From Diorhabda sublineata (taxonomy: Eukaryota; Arthropoda; Insecta; Coleoptera; Chrysomelidae): a stretch of 64,000 bases of DNA. Where the stretch lies: the NCBI RefSeq assembly GCF_026230105.1, contig NC_079485.1, positions 26,269,572-26,333,571 of the forward strand. Reading direction: 5' to 3'. The notes beneath the pieces are model-generated. The model saw only the letters and a list, made by a program, of their open reading frames with translations. It was not told the DNA's origin and made no database searches. A program made the translations under genes and the position numbers. This document shows positions 13,001-24,629 of the stretch, in pieces. Numbering within the stretch: the first letter of the stretch is position 1; each line of letters begins with the position of its first letter.

Positions 13001-15849
13001 TCTATACATATACAAACAATTTTGGTTTTTATAGTTAGTGTTTTATAGTTTAGTTTTTATAGTTTTAGTAGATTGAAGCCGAATTTATAAAAATATTTTG
13101 TTTTCTGTTTTTTAACTATATCTATAAACGAGTTATTTTAGGCCAGTTATGCTATATCTTAGGTTTTTTTGAAACAATGTTCATAGTTAATCCTGTGAAA
13201 AGCAATTATCATCAAAGTCACTCATTTTACTTTTAAAAATCTATATATGGTTTATAGATTTTTGTTTATTGGCTTCAATTATTGACAGCCAATAGACCAA
13301 TTAAGACAAAAATAGCAAGAAATAATTAATAAAATTCACACTTCATACATTACTAAAATTAGGTAAGGTTTGAAGTGAAAGCACAATGGATAATAATCCA
13401 TTTTCTATGCTACGTTTAAAATAATAACAGGAATATAAAATATAATTTTATTATAATGGAATTACATTTTATATACTATTTAATACCTCGTGGCTGTTTT
13501 GTTGCACTTTATTCAGTTACTTATCAATTAGTTCGACTAATTTTGTATAAATATAATTTTGTTGCTAACAAGGTAGTAAGATTTGTGACCTCTATATATA
13601 TATATCATTCTCCTTTTCCTCATTAAAAAGGTTGATATTTCTCCTTCGTTCAAAAATACTCTCATTATCACAGTTGTCAATTATCTCATTTCTCGTAATT
13701 TTTGTTTAGATGAATCAAATTTGTATTACCTTATGAGAATCATATTACTGATAAAAGTAGGCATCAAACTATTATAATAATAATAATAATTTATTTATCA
13801 CCATTATCTATGTATTATTTTTATAAATAACACTATTCTGGTTATTCTCTTTTTAAATAATAATAAATGAAGACTTCCATGAATAATATAGCATTTTTTT
13901 CAGAGTCATACCTACAACAATGGACAGTGGTTTTCCAGTTACAACGCCAGATCTTCCACATTCAAGGGTCTCAGGTCCAAACACTCCTACCTCAATTGAT
14001 GTAGGTCCCCGATTTCCTCCCACCCCTTCGGAGGGATGTCGCTTCCAGATACCCAGTCCTCATACACCCACTGCCGTAACAGCAGGTGAGTTCAATTAAC
14101 ATATTTTTACTGAGGGCCACTGTTTTGTTTTATTCGACCAGATCTTTACTGTAAACAGTTTAGATGTGCGAATTATCTTTAACAGAAAAGTGTCTAAAAA
14201 AATACTGCAACACAAACCTAAAAAAATCATTGAATTAAATGTCTAAAGCTAACTTTCTAATCCCTATGCCCCCAATATGATCACACAATTTAAATGATAT
14301 TTAGCGACTTTGAAGTAAGTACTGACTGTGTGGAGGAGATACTGGTATAAAAACAAAACAAATACAAAAAGTTTTTGATATATTAGCTACCGCTATACTT
14401 CATTATAGAAATTTAATGAAATTTTTATATTTTTTAGGTGATAAGCAACCTCAACGACTTGCTGGAGCTCCAGGTTTAAGTCCACAAACTGTTCCTGGTC
14501 CAAATTCGGATCCATTGAAAACTGATTTATTTCCAACTCCAAGTCCGCACATGATGGATGTACCGAGGTTTCCAGGACCAAATGCTTCTCCAGGTGCTAA
14601 AATGGGAGGAGGTTTTGTCAATTTATCACCTCAAGCCAAACCGTTGGATATGCCTAATTACGGATGTGTTAGAGGAGACAATGTTCCTTTAAATCCTAAC
14701 TGCACAAGTACGATGTCTGGTAATCCTAAAGTATCGCATTTTGATCCGATTTCTTCATTGGCCCAAATGAGTCAACAGTTAACCAACAGTGTAGCAAGTT
14801 CTCTGAATGGTCAGGGAAATCAAGGTCCTCCAATGATGAGTTTTGGTTCACCCTCAATGCATATGATGGACATGGGCGGATGCCATGGAATGAACGATAT
14901 GGATCAAGGTGCAGGAGGTATGATGGGCATGCCAATGCAAGGTCCTCCCCACGGATTTCATCCAAATTCTCCGATGGGACCCATACGCTCTCTTTCGCCT
15001 AAACTTTCAGGTGCCTTTCCAAATCATATGCCTATGCCGAGGATGATGGGACGCCCCCCAGGGCCAAATCCTTATAATGGAGCGAATGTCCAAGTCAAGC
15101 CTAATGCACCAAATACTATACAGTATTTACCGGCAAAATCTCAAGTAGGACAGGCTCCTGCTCCAAGAGGACCACCTATTGTAGATTTTCTGGCACGTCT
15201 TGCGACTCCTATGAATATGATGGAATCTAAAATGCAATCACAAAATATGCAATATTTCTCTTCTTGTGGTCCCAATAATGGACCTATGCAAGGTGGTCCG
15301 ATGCCTCCACATATGGGACATATGGAAGGACCTATGTCTCAGGACGGAGGAATGGGTCCAATGAGTATGAGTAGTCATATGGGCAACGGACCTGGACCTA
15401 TAGGTGGTCCAATGGGTGGAAATATGGGAATGCCATCGGGTATGATACCCATGATGAGAGGTCCTATGAGACCACCAATGGGTATGAGAATGCCACAGAT
15501 GGTTTTCAATGGACCACCTGGAGGTCCAGATCCAATGTTCAATCCCGGCCCTAATATGGGTAATCCATCTGCGCAAATGTTTGTTAGCGGACCCAAAGGC
15601 AGTCCAATGGGTATGGGCGCCCCAGATGCCAGTCAACCTCTTCCTCCTTCAATGGGACAAAATAATAGCTTTAAAAGTTCACCTTTTGTGTGTCCTACAA
15701 CAGCTGATCCCAACTATGCACAACAGTTTCACAACTTCCAGCAACAATTATATGCTACTGGTACTCGCAGTCAAATGGGCGGACAGACAATGGGTCCTGG
15801 TCCCGGACCGCCACATATGCAACAGCCTCCTTACTACAATCCCAAATAG
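7008..15849 (+). CDS. lgs: Legless / BCL9 family Wnt co-activator
   Basis: Legless/BCL9 is the nuclear adaptor that links Pygopus to Armadillo/beta-catenin and so drives TCF target transcription. Exons: 7008-8631, 9550-9784, 13904-14085, 14438-15849 (stop TAG). All junctions are GT-AG and in frame, for 3,453 nt or 1,150 aa, shorter than fly Lgs or human BCL9 (about 1,400+ aa). HD1 (Pygopus PHD binding) is at about residues 150-195 (QIFVFSTMLANSGADEVLQG). HD2 (Armadillo binding) is at about 304-329 (LTPQQRQHREVQLATIRKMQ, then QMLFPE). The N-terminus is acidic/Lys-rich. The C-terminal half is very rich in Met, Gly and Pro, with a conserved patch LFPTPSPHMMD in exon 4. The ATG is the first in frame after TAA at 6996-6998. 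The 4.1-kb second intron holds three mobile-element remnants. Confidence 0.95.
10792..11376. repeat. Inverted-repeat (MITE-like) element in legless intron 2
   Basis: The segment around 10873-10915 (ACCACCTCTTTCCAAGATATCACC) reappears inverted around 11310-11358 (GGTGATATCTCGGAAAGGGG and flanks). The left side begins with a 'GCAGGGTGTTTCTAAATT' type end often seen on insect repeats. The interior is AT-rich and non-coding, so this is likely a non-autonomous DNA element. Exact ends and target duplication are unclear. Confidence 0.5.
11400..11940 (+). mobile_element. Ty1/copia retrotransposon remnant: primer-binding site and gag
   Basis: GGTTATGGGCCCAG at 11415-11428 matches the copia-type primer-binding site (initiator tRNA-Met half). 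It is preceded by a CA that could end an LTR. An ATG at 11519 opens a degraded gag: ASIEKLENRSNW, then after stops and shifts a CETAKDIxSKLSSVYEL stretch (about 11745-11800) and a VARLQRDFNELNVKLN-like stretch (about 11880-11930). This is the order of copia Gag. No protease, integrase, RT or 3' LTR was seen nearby. Confidence 0.75.
12110..12900 (+). mobile_element. Non-LTR retrotransposon reverse-transcriptase remnant
   Basis: The segment begins with KKGDDLMCENYSAISL (about 12118-12165), the classic 'KGD..CENYRGISLL' entry motif of insect non-LTR reverse transcriptases. Further on comes GLVYEDDIVIE (about 12549-12581), the Y-x-DD polymerase site. Several stops and shifts lie between, so it is inactive. 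It is unrelated to the copia piece just upstream and lies in legless intron 2, sense orientation. Confidence 0.7.
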
Positions 15850-15923
15850 CAAATATGGTGCTGAGGGTATGAATCAGAGAATTTTGTTTTATTTTTGATA
15901 TTACTAATGAGTAATCCGGCAAT

Positions 15924-16209
15924 AATAAAATGTGAGATTGAGTTGTATATTAAGTGTTACGCATCGAATTCAAGTGCAGTTAAAGGTCGTGTAAAAAGTT
16001 GCCTGCCTGAAGGCTCAGTTCGCCTAAATACTTAATGCTATTCTGGATTTGTATATTTGCCATAAATCAACTAGAAAGACTTAGTAATAATAATTAAGTG
16101 TTGGACTTGCTTTAGTCCTTTTAAAGACGGAGGTTTCACTATTGCTCATTAATTTGTTTCTATCCTGTTATTCGTTTATTGTACATTTTATGAGTATGAT
16201 AACAATAAA
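15924..16209 (+). promoter_or_regulatory. Candidate poly(A) signals for legless
   Basis: AATAAA hexamers occur at 15924-15929 (75 bases after the stop) and again at 16204-16209. Either could end the legless transcript. Confidence 0.45.
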
Positions 16210-18487
16210 ATTCTATATTATATATTATGTTCTCTTATTATTGTTTCTTCAATAATAATCATCATAAAAAAGTACATTTATATGTACTGAATATGTTATA
16301 TTAGTTTGTTTAATTTATTGTAAGTCAAATTTTAACGGTAAGGATATTATTAAATTACTTTCAATATAATTTGTTTAGAAAATCCGAATTAACTAAAACA
16401 TTCATGTTCCTAATTCCTACAATACCCATGAAAAATCAAGTTTCAGATTAAGAAATAAACAACAGTGGATATTGAAAAATTACATGATAATTGCACTTTA
16501 TATATTTTCTACTTAACCCATCTATGACAAGGTTGGAAATAATTTATCTAAAAAACGAAAATACTTCTCACAATATTTACTGTAGAATTGGCAATGTTTA
16601 TTTAATATAAAGAGTAAATTAATAATATTTATCCAATGTTCAAAAATTAAATTGGTTCATGAGAATAATTGCATTGAAACAGTTTCAAAATTCCTATAGA
16701 ACACTACTCCACATGAAAATTTATATCAGGAGACTTTAGTTACCAAATAACTTTTGAAAATTGGGTTCCTGGTCATACAAGAATCAAGAACCAATACACT
16801 TGCCAGAAAAGGAGTATAAATGCATTTAATTGGCTCGGACGACGAAATGCTCCTATAAGAGTTTTGGAATAACAAGAGAATTAAAAAGGAGGTATCTTTC
16901 GGGGTTTAAGTACTACAAAAACATTGAAATCACTCCATCAAAAAGTATTGGTTTCCTTGCAATGAGCATCCAATGAGATTAGCTCTAGTAAAAACTAACG
17001 AGTGTAGATTCCGTGGGGAGCAGAATGAAAATGTAGGTCACCAGTTGTAGAAAAGCACGTCATTGGAGGCATACTTAAGGAATGCTTCGAGAAAAAAAAG
17101 GAGTTAATTATGAAACTGGAAAAGGGAGCACAAAAAACAGAAATTTCAATATTATATTTAAGGGTCCTATACTTGAGATATTTTCATTTACATAATCATA
17201 TACCCATTACGTAAATATATTATTATTGTATTCCAAATAAATTTTTTTGTAATACATGCTCTCGTTTATGGATTTTTTCGAAAAATTAGTACTTTTTTTC
17301 ATATTGATTTCTATAAAAGTTGAGCCTTATCAGGAATTTATAGCTAAGAATAATGATAACTGCCTTTCAGGTAATTGGGAAACACAACTGCATATAAATT
17401 GTTCACATTAATTATTAAAATCTACATGTTCCCAACTTATCATTGAAATACTCTGTATAATAATTGAATAAATGCAATCACATTGCTGGCTCTGGTATTT
17501 AACATTATTAGCATTGGTCAAGAAACTTATTTTATTATTGATGATCTACCTTCAATTTTAAAGAAAAAAATATATCTTTCTATTCTAAAATGGAATAGAG
17601 ACAACTAGCTGAGATGATTGCAGAGTCTCTTGCTATCACATGCTTTGTTTGGACTACTCGCTGTACAAATATTAAAATCTGTTTTAAACAGGTTTGAAAG
17701 GAAATTGGAAAACGTTTTCAGATATATGTGTTGGTCCCTAGAAATTTTAGACAACTGAGAAATATTTGTGCGTAGAGGGACATTTTTTCGCACATTTTGA
17801 TCAAAAGCCAGTTATGACAATAAGTGATCTATGTCATAAACTTTAACAGTAGGAGTTGATATGAAGGTCAAACATTAATAGCCAAAGCTAGAGACACAGA
17901 TTATTAGCTCAAGAAATCGTTTCTCATGGATATAGGTAATAGCAACTTAGTAGTTTGTAGAACATAGAAATGTCAAGTTTAAAAAGGCTTTAAATCTGGA
18001 AATATCGAAGAATTTTATTAGCATGGAATTCTATAATTTAAAGTGTTTAAGTTAAATAAAGTTAAAATCAGACTCCTGCCAAACATGCATGGTTGCGAGC
18101 ATCATAGGCTTCATTTTTGCTTATGACTCGAACTCAGCTTTAGTTCATCATTAACTTTTATCTGTAAGGTCAAAAATATGTAAAAACTATTATCAAACTT
18201 TCAGGCTTAATGTATTGAACATATCCAAGCAAAATTGTCTAGTTTACTAACAAGACATTCATAATTTTAACAAATAAAAACTTTTTTTTTTAATAATTGA
18301 AACAAGAAAATAGAAAAGTTTTGAAATAGATAACTTAACTCCAATTTTAAGCTCTGCTGTGAATTCTTTTCCTACAGAAGATAATATTAATTTTTTGTAT
18401 GATTCAATAATTGAATTATGAACATATTCAATTCTTAAATATGCATACGTTTTTTTTTAAATTCAAGCGATTCATCATAAAATATAG

Positions 18488-18569
<82 letters not shown>

Positions 18570-19449
18570 TTTTTGCTTATAACTATGCCAATTTTTAATT
18601 CTGTACCAACAATTGTTTTAGTTTATCTAGAAATAAAAATAGTTTGAATATCCTTTCATATTAATAAAGATTTAAAAAAGTAATTTAATTTTCTCCCTGT
18701 AGATACTCAATTAACTCATAATATAAATACAGTCGAGACAAAATATTCATATAGAAAAAATCTAATATATTGTTTGACCGGTTTCTGAGATAAATATTAT
18801 ACGGGTCATTAACCTTAGCTAAACCAGAAATTGACTAATATGACATCTACTTGTGTAAACTGTAGTTACAAATGAAGTTAAAACCACAATGTGAACAGTT
18901 CGGTTTTCAAAATGAAGAATATTAGTGAAAACTTCACAAAAATGTGAAAATTTTTCGATTATTATTAGCAAAAATATAATGAAGTAATAAATATAAGGTA
19001 AAAACTAGACCATTTATTAGGTCAAGAACTCGCTTTCTTTCACGTATGATATTCTAGAATTGGGATTATACATTGAAATTGAAAATCTAATTAAAAATAG
19101 ACAGAATTCTTATTTTATACTTTTTATCGTTATTTTTTTGAACTTTATTTATAACGCCATTATTGCAGGGTATTCCAGGAAAACAAAAATATTGGTTTCT
19201 ATTTATTTTGCAATTAATTTGATGGAAAACAACAAATCAATCAATTATATTATTTAAAGAGTTTCAACTTTAAAAAATGACTAGTTTCATAACCCTTTAG
19301 CAAATATATAAGTTTGACATGTAGCAGCCCGCACATTTGAAAATGAAAACATAAATTGCGCATGTCATATTATCAAGTGTAATCATAGTTTAGGGTTCGT
19401 GATTTAAACTTATTTCTTATATTTTTAATTTTCAAAATTATTAATAAAA
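16210..19449. other. Intergenic region legless-SET, no gene seen
   Basis: AT-rich. I looked for transposase or RT motifs at 16.7-17.2 kb and 17.6-17.8 kb and recognised none. The only clear structure is the (TA)n tract at 18490-18568. The SET promoter and 5' UTR must lie at the right end. An in-frame stop TAA at 19426-19428 limits the SET start. Confidence 0.5.
18490..18568. repeat. (TA)n microsatellite, about 39 units
   Basis: Uninterrupted TA dinucleotides over about 79 bases. An apparent ORF across it (poly Ile-Tyr) is a by-product. Length is probably variable between individuals and uncertain in assemblies. Confidence 0.98.
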
Positions 19450-21313
19450 ATGTCAGATGCCACGTCACGAAAGGTGAAAAGATTTTCAGAATCTGATAGA
19501 AATTCCGAATTTGATGCTGCAACACAAAAAGCTTTGGAAGAAATTGATGTTTGTCAAAATGAAATTGATAGTATTAATGAAAAATCCAGTGAAGAGATAT
19601 TAAAAATTGAACAAAAGTACAATCGACTAAGAAAACCGTTTTATGAAAAAAGAAATAATTTGATCAGCAACATCCCTAATTTCTGGATTACAGCTGTATC
19701 CTTTTAAAGTTGTTATATATAACCTAAAAAAGTAGAATATATTTTCCTACTAATGATTTAGATTATGCTCTAACATATTTATGTATCCAATATCTTGTTT
19801 GATCAGCAGGATTTACTTGAATTACTAGTTGTAAACTTAGTATTACCTATTTTCTTTTAGAATAATCAATGAGAAATTTATCCTATTTCTTTTAAGTTTT
19901 GTGTTATTTTAAAAAGCAGTATAACAACAGCATATGTTTTTTTATCTAAAACTTATCGTATTTTTCTTAACGATTCTAAGATTATGAACCATCCTGATTT
20001 AAGTGCTCTACTGGATGAAACTGAAGAAGATTGTCTTCACCATCTTACAAAATTAGAAGTAGAAGAATTTGATGATATTAAATCAGGATATTGGATAAAA
20101 TTTTATTTTGAGGAGAATCCATACTTTGAAAATTCAGTTATTACTAAAGAATATCATTTAGATAGCGGTAAATAATTATTCAATTTATATGGTTTTACTT
20201 ATAACATGTTCAAATTAATTTAAAAAATTCTATTAAAGCCTATTTATCCATGTAGTATTTGTAGCTAAAAGTAATAACCTGCTAAATATATAGATTACGA
20301 GCCTAATGACAAAATTTGAGGAGTCATTTGAGCCACCATGAATCACTCATTAATCAATAGTACTATATGTAACAAACCTGTTAGAAACTATTTCATCACC
20401 TCTTATCTGAAGTACATAAGTAAGGTAAACCTAGCACTGAAAGGGGGTACTTTTTAGTCAAACATATTTGTACAGCATTCAGGACTTAAGTAGGTTATAC
20501 AAAAAGAATACAAGGAAAATTTTCCTTGCACCTGGTACCAATATTTTTGAACGGCATTATGTCATATGTTATTCTTTTTGTATTACCTACTTAAGTTCTG
20601 AATGCAGTACAAATATGTTTGACCAAAAAGTACCTCCCCTTCAGAGCTAGGTTTACCTTACCTGAGTACTCACCTATACCGATAAGAAGGAAGTGACACC
20701 ATAGTTTCTAAATTGTTTGTTACATATAGTACTATTGATTAAAAAGTGATTCATGGTGGCTCACATAACCCCTCAAATTTTTCCATTGGGCTTGTAATTT
20801 AATATTTCTGATATGTCAAAATGTCCTCTAAGTAAATTACAAGGATATCCCATAATTTAGCATATTCTCTATAAAATGATTATTTCAGCTATTTTTAAAT
20901 GATCATTTGACATCTATTGTAGTAGAATAATTTATCTAATTTTGGTAAAATATATTTTTAATACAATTTGGATTTGATTTTTAGCAACACCTACTTCAGA
21001 GAGTACTCAAATAATCTGGAAAGAAGGTTGTTCTCTTGCTCAAAATGTTGAGGCAAATAAGCCTGGGAAAAAGCGTCGCCATGAACCTGCTAAGACATTT
21101 TTTAGTTGGTTTAATGATAATGTAGATCCCTATACCGATGACATAGCTGAGATTATTAAGGATGATCTTTGGCTTAATCCCCTTCAGTACTATCTAGTAC
21201 CTGACGTTGAAGGAGATGGAGAGAATGGTGTTGATGCTGAAGAAGTAAGTAGCAGTGAAGATGATGAAGAAAGGGAAGGAGGAGAAGAAGAAAGTAGGAA
21301 TCAACGCAAGTAA
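19450..21313 (+). CDS. Set: SET / I2PP2A (TAF-I), NAP-family histone chaperone
   Basis: SET is a nuclear histone chaperone, inhibitor of PP2A and component of the INHAT complex. Exons: 19450-19695, 19981-20167, 20985-21313 (stop TAA), 762 nt or 253 aa, close to the family's usual 270-290 aa. The N-terminal dimerisation helix reads QKALEEIDVCQNEIDSINEK...KIEQKYNRLRKPFYEKR. The NAP earmuff domain follows (PNFWITA-IMNHPDLSALL, DIKSGYWIKFYFEENPYFEN). A KKRRHEPAKTFFSWF segment and DDLWLNPLQYYLVPD come next, and the acidic tail is short (E/D/S-rich, ending NQRK). The start is fixed by an in-frame stop at 19426-19428. Intron 1 has U12-type splice signals. Intron 2 holds a ~510-bp foldback element. 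Confidence 0.95.
19696..19980 (+). promoter_or_regulatory. U12-type (minor spliceosome) intron in SET
   Basis: The donor GTATCCTTTT at 19696-19705 matches the U12 donor consensus RTATCCTTT exactly. TTCTTAAC at 19964-19971 fits the U12 branch-point consensus TTCCTTAAC, with the branch A about 10 bases before the intron end (AAG at 19978-19980) and no polypyrimidine tract between. Joining 19695 to 19981 gives the conserved FWITA-IMNHP. The intron is 285 bases and phase 0. Confidence 0.85.
20291..20804. repeat. Foldback element with ~220-bp terminal inverted repeats in SET intron 2
   Basis: The left arm (about 20293-20515) reappears inverted at about 20570-20803. Shared pieces include TAGGTTATACAAAAAGAATA / its complement, and ATTGATTAA..GTGATTCATGGTGGCTCA / its complement. 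The arms are about 85-90% alike by eye. The centre contains a perfect palindrome CAAGGAAAATTTTCCTTG (20511-20528). No coding capacity. Confidence 0.8.
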
Positions 21314-21406
21314 TTTCCTTGTGAAAAGTATCTTCGGTGGCTATAAATTTTTTATTTTGGGAAGTATCACTTGATATACAAGTCATATTTTCCACATTCT
21401 TATATT

Positions 21407-21412
21407 ATTAAA
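21407..21412 (+). promoter_or_regulatory. Candidate poly(A) signal for SET
   Basis: ATTAAA about 95 bases after the stop, in AT-rich sequence. Weak evidence only. Confidence 0.35.
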
Positions 21413-23570
21413 CAATATTTACAGTTGCATTTATTCAATAGCAACTGTCATAAGTAGTTCATATCTTAAATAATTAATGATAAAGATATGCATTAATTTT
21501 TCAATTTCTGCATAACAATATTTTGAATTACATGAAACATATCAACAAACAAAATGCAATGTGTCTTAGAGTAATGTCAGGAAAATTAATATTCCCATAA
21601 TATATTCATATTTACTGTATTTATGGAAACGTCAGTTATACAAATACTAAACTTTACTACCAGTATACCAACACTCACAAAACACCGTCTAGTACTTTGA
21701 GTCTGGTGTGAAGCAGTAATCTATGGAAGTCTCCAAAAACCAGATGGTGAACAGTGTGTGTAGAATATTTGACAGTGAATAAGAATACAAATATAGTTTT
21801 CGTCAAATTTCAAATTTGTTTTTGACAGGAAGAAAAATAAATTTGATTGCATCTTAATCTACTATTGTTTTCTTTACCAAATTTTATTTCTCTGAGGCTA
21901 TTTGCTTTGGTTACAATGATTGTGAAATGATGCAGTAGATAGCTATTATGTAAATCTTTATTATAATTATTATAGTTTTATTATTTTCAAAAAAATTGAC
22001 CAAGTTGTGGTCAATCTGCAGTGAGAAATATAAATGTACATTATGAAAATATAACCAAATATTTACTAATAGATTAACGAATAAAAATAACTAAAGTAAT
22101 TTATCGAACCGTTGATAATATTCATATTGAACACACAGTAAAACTTCCATTACATTAAAACTCGCAGAAGTAACTGTATACCTTCAGTCTCGGTTGATTG
22201 AAACGCTCCTCAGACAGTGTAGTGGTAGTAATCAGTGTGTTCATTATGAGTACAAATAAGTAAAATTCTATAGTATAACTAAATTATTGTCCTTCCTAGT
22301 ATGTTATTTCGAATGGTGGTGTGGGTTGAGGACTCAAAATAAAACTGTCTAAAAGTTTTTTAAAATGCCAACGTTGCCAACACATATGGCAGAGAGCCTC
22401 GATAAAGATGAATTAAAAAATCAAAACGTTGGCATTTTAAAAAACTCTTGGACAGTTTTATTTTGAGTCCTCAACCCGTAACACTATTCAAAATTATTCA
22501 AAAGTTTTTTGAAGATCACGAGTAAATCCAAAGTCAATTGCTTCACTTTTTCTAACCTACTCAACTGTATAAATATTAAGAAACTGATGAAATATTAATT
22601 TGTATATAATTAATTTGATCAGTATCATATTATCAGTTCTTGTAAGGGTCATGGGACTAGGTGAAACGATATTTTGTTAACTAATTTAATTTCAACAAGG
22701 AAATTAGTTTCTGTTAGTATTGAAAATATGAATATATTCGTTCTGATGCTAATATGTACTAATTGATTTAAGAATTTTATGCATCTTTGCTAGAACTACA
22801 GATTTTTTTGGTAAAACATGACTATCGATAGCCCCAAATAGAAAGTTTTAAAACCAGGCATGTTAAATAAGTTTTGTTTTTATATCAAAATGTGCAGTTC
22901 TAGTTGTTTAATAATTTTTTTGTCCATTTGGGTCTAATCAGAATTATTATTTGATTTTTGTTGTAGTTGTTCTGTTTGGAGTGTAAATTTTAATATAAAT
23001 GTAGCTTATTGGTGTTTTATTTATTCGAATTTCAACCATGACCTACATTATCTATGATAGTGATACTGAACGCGTGTCGTCAGGCAGTTCGGGAGTGTTA
23101 TGTAGTCCAGAAAATGAAGCTCAAAAAAGGCAAAACCTTGCAATGTTTTCGTCCTGTTCGATTTGTACAAAAATTTGGATTTAGGCTCATTTCACCCGTT
23201 AGTTCATTTTTCACATTGTGCCGTTGTACGCTTTTTGTTTCTAATGGTGAAAACTTCCTAACTGTAAAAAATTATAAAATAACATTTTAAACCTTAAGAT
23301 TGGCAAAATCTGGCTTTGATTAGTTAAATAAGGATTGTTTTATGCTGTAGAATACAATTTCATAATATTTCAACCCTTTAAAACCACCCTTAACAGTAAT
23401 TTTTATAATATAATTTAATTGATCTATAAGGTTGACAACAAAGTAGCTTCGCTTTATTTTTGGAATAACTTGTGTTGGTGCTGTGCTTTGCCGTTTGTCA
23501 CATTGATGTAAATTTAGAAGCAAGTAGTGCGTGAGTTTTATCAAAGCTATTAATTGTTTAGTTAATTTTA
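21413..23570. other. Intergenic region SET-trithorax, left part
   Basis: AT-rich and without a supportable gene. It holds the palindromic repeat at 22323-22477. Small ORFs at 23.05-23.3 kb and 23.3-23.6 kb (minus) show no recognisable domain. The stretch just before 23572 may be the mariner 5' end. Confidence 0.5.
22323..22477. repeat. 53-bp-arm inverted repeat
   Basis: The arm at 22323-22375 (starting GGGTTGAGGACTCAAAATAA) is repeated inverted at 22425-22477, with only about one or two mismatches, around a 49-base spacer. This is probably a short MITE or solo-TIR product. Confidence 0.85.
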
Positions 23571-23571
23571 A

Positions 23572-24453
23572 ATTGAGTGCAGAAACGAACACTCGTCATA
23601 TTTTAGTTTTTTATTTCCGTAACGGAAAGAAAGCTGCTGCGGCTCACAAAGAAATATGTGAAGTTTATAGAGGTGATTGCTTAACAGAGCGCACGTGTTA
23701 GAATTGGTATAAAAAATTCCGTTCTGGAGATTTTTCCTTCGAAAGATAATTCTTCCATAATTGAAGAGGATCCGTCATATAACTGCTGGAGAGATTGAGA
23801 AGAGGCTACATGTAACGCACACAACAATTGAAAAACACTTAAAATGTCTTGGGTTAGTTAAGAAGTTTGATATTAGGGTACCTCACGAATTGGAAGAAAT
23901 TCATTTAACACAAAGAATCAATATTTGCGATATGCACCTTAAACGAAATGAAACTGATCCTTTTTTGAAAAAAATCATCACTGGTGATGAAAAATGGGTC
24001 CTGTATAGTAACATAGTTCGAAAACAATCATGAACCAACACAAACCACATCGAAAGCTAAAAAAGCAAGGTGAGCTGCATCTAAGGAACCAAACGATCAA
24101 TTCTTATGTTAACTGTCAACAATTAATGAAACTGGATGAAGCAATCAGAAAAAAACGGCCAGAATTGTCAAATGGAAAGGTTTAGTGTTTTCCACCCTGA
24201 TAATACAAGGCATCACACATATTTGCTAATTAGTGGGAAATTACTGGAGTTTGGCTGGGAAGTGATGCCACATCCCCTAAGCTGCGGAATTCTTTGAATA
24301 GTTAGGTTAGGTTAGTAAGCATACTGTAGAATTCTTTGAATGGTCAAACTTTCACAAATGACTATGATCTTCAATCACACCTGGTTCAGTTTTTTGCCGA
24401 TAAGGACCAGAAATTTTATGAGCGCGGAATCATGAAGCTGAAAGGTCAATGAG
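23572..24453 (+). mobile_element. Mariner transposase pseudogene
   Basis: The N-terminal HTH region reads FYFRNGKKAAAAHKEICEVY and CLTERTC, then a stop. A second open part (23761-24033) has ITAGEIEKRLHVTHTTIEKH and the first catalytic Asp in TGDEKWVLYS. The second Asp is in FHPDNTRHHT (about 24187-24216). The third catalytic segment (the SPDLAPSDY-like box) is missing. In its place is a junction with a short TTAGG run and a 15-base duplication (24280-24340). The C-terminus (NDYDLQSHLVQFFADKDQKF) survives to about 24453. Multiple stops and shifts make it inactive. Confidence 0.85.
24302..24315. repeat. Short telomere-like TTAGG run
   Basis: GTTAGGTTAGGTTAG lies between two copies of GAATTCTTTGAAT (about 24287-24299 and 24332-24344), inside the mariner remnant. 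It is probably filler at an old break. Confidence 0.6.
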
Positions 24454-24629
24454 CAAAATATTAAATATATAATTGATTAAAAACTATTCTATGTTGAAAA
24501 AAGTGTTTTATTTTATACTACTACTATACTATACTATTTTGTACCAACCGAATAAATAGAAAAAATATATTAACACATACATATTCATGCATTACATACA
24601 ATGAAATATACAAATATGGTTCATTAATT

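Noticed and set aside
15238..15636. Minus-strand ORFs opposite legless exon 4
   Set aside because: Shadow frames of a Met/Gly/Pro-rich coding exon (His/Trp-rich minus translation).
16700..17180. Possible Tc1 transposase fragment
   Set aside because: Some phrases looked transposase-like, but no catalytic or HTH motif could be read in any frame.
18411..18647. Poly(Ile-Tyr) ORF
   Set aside because: Direct translation of the (TA)n microsatellite.
23054..23290. 78-codon ORF upstream of the mariner copy
   Set aside because: No recognisable domain, no splice or promoter context; AT-rich chance ORF.
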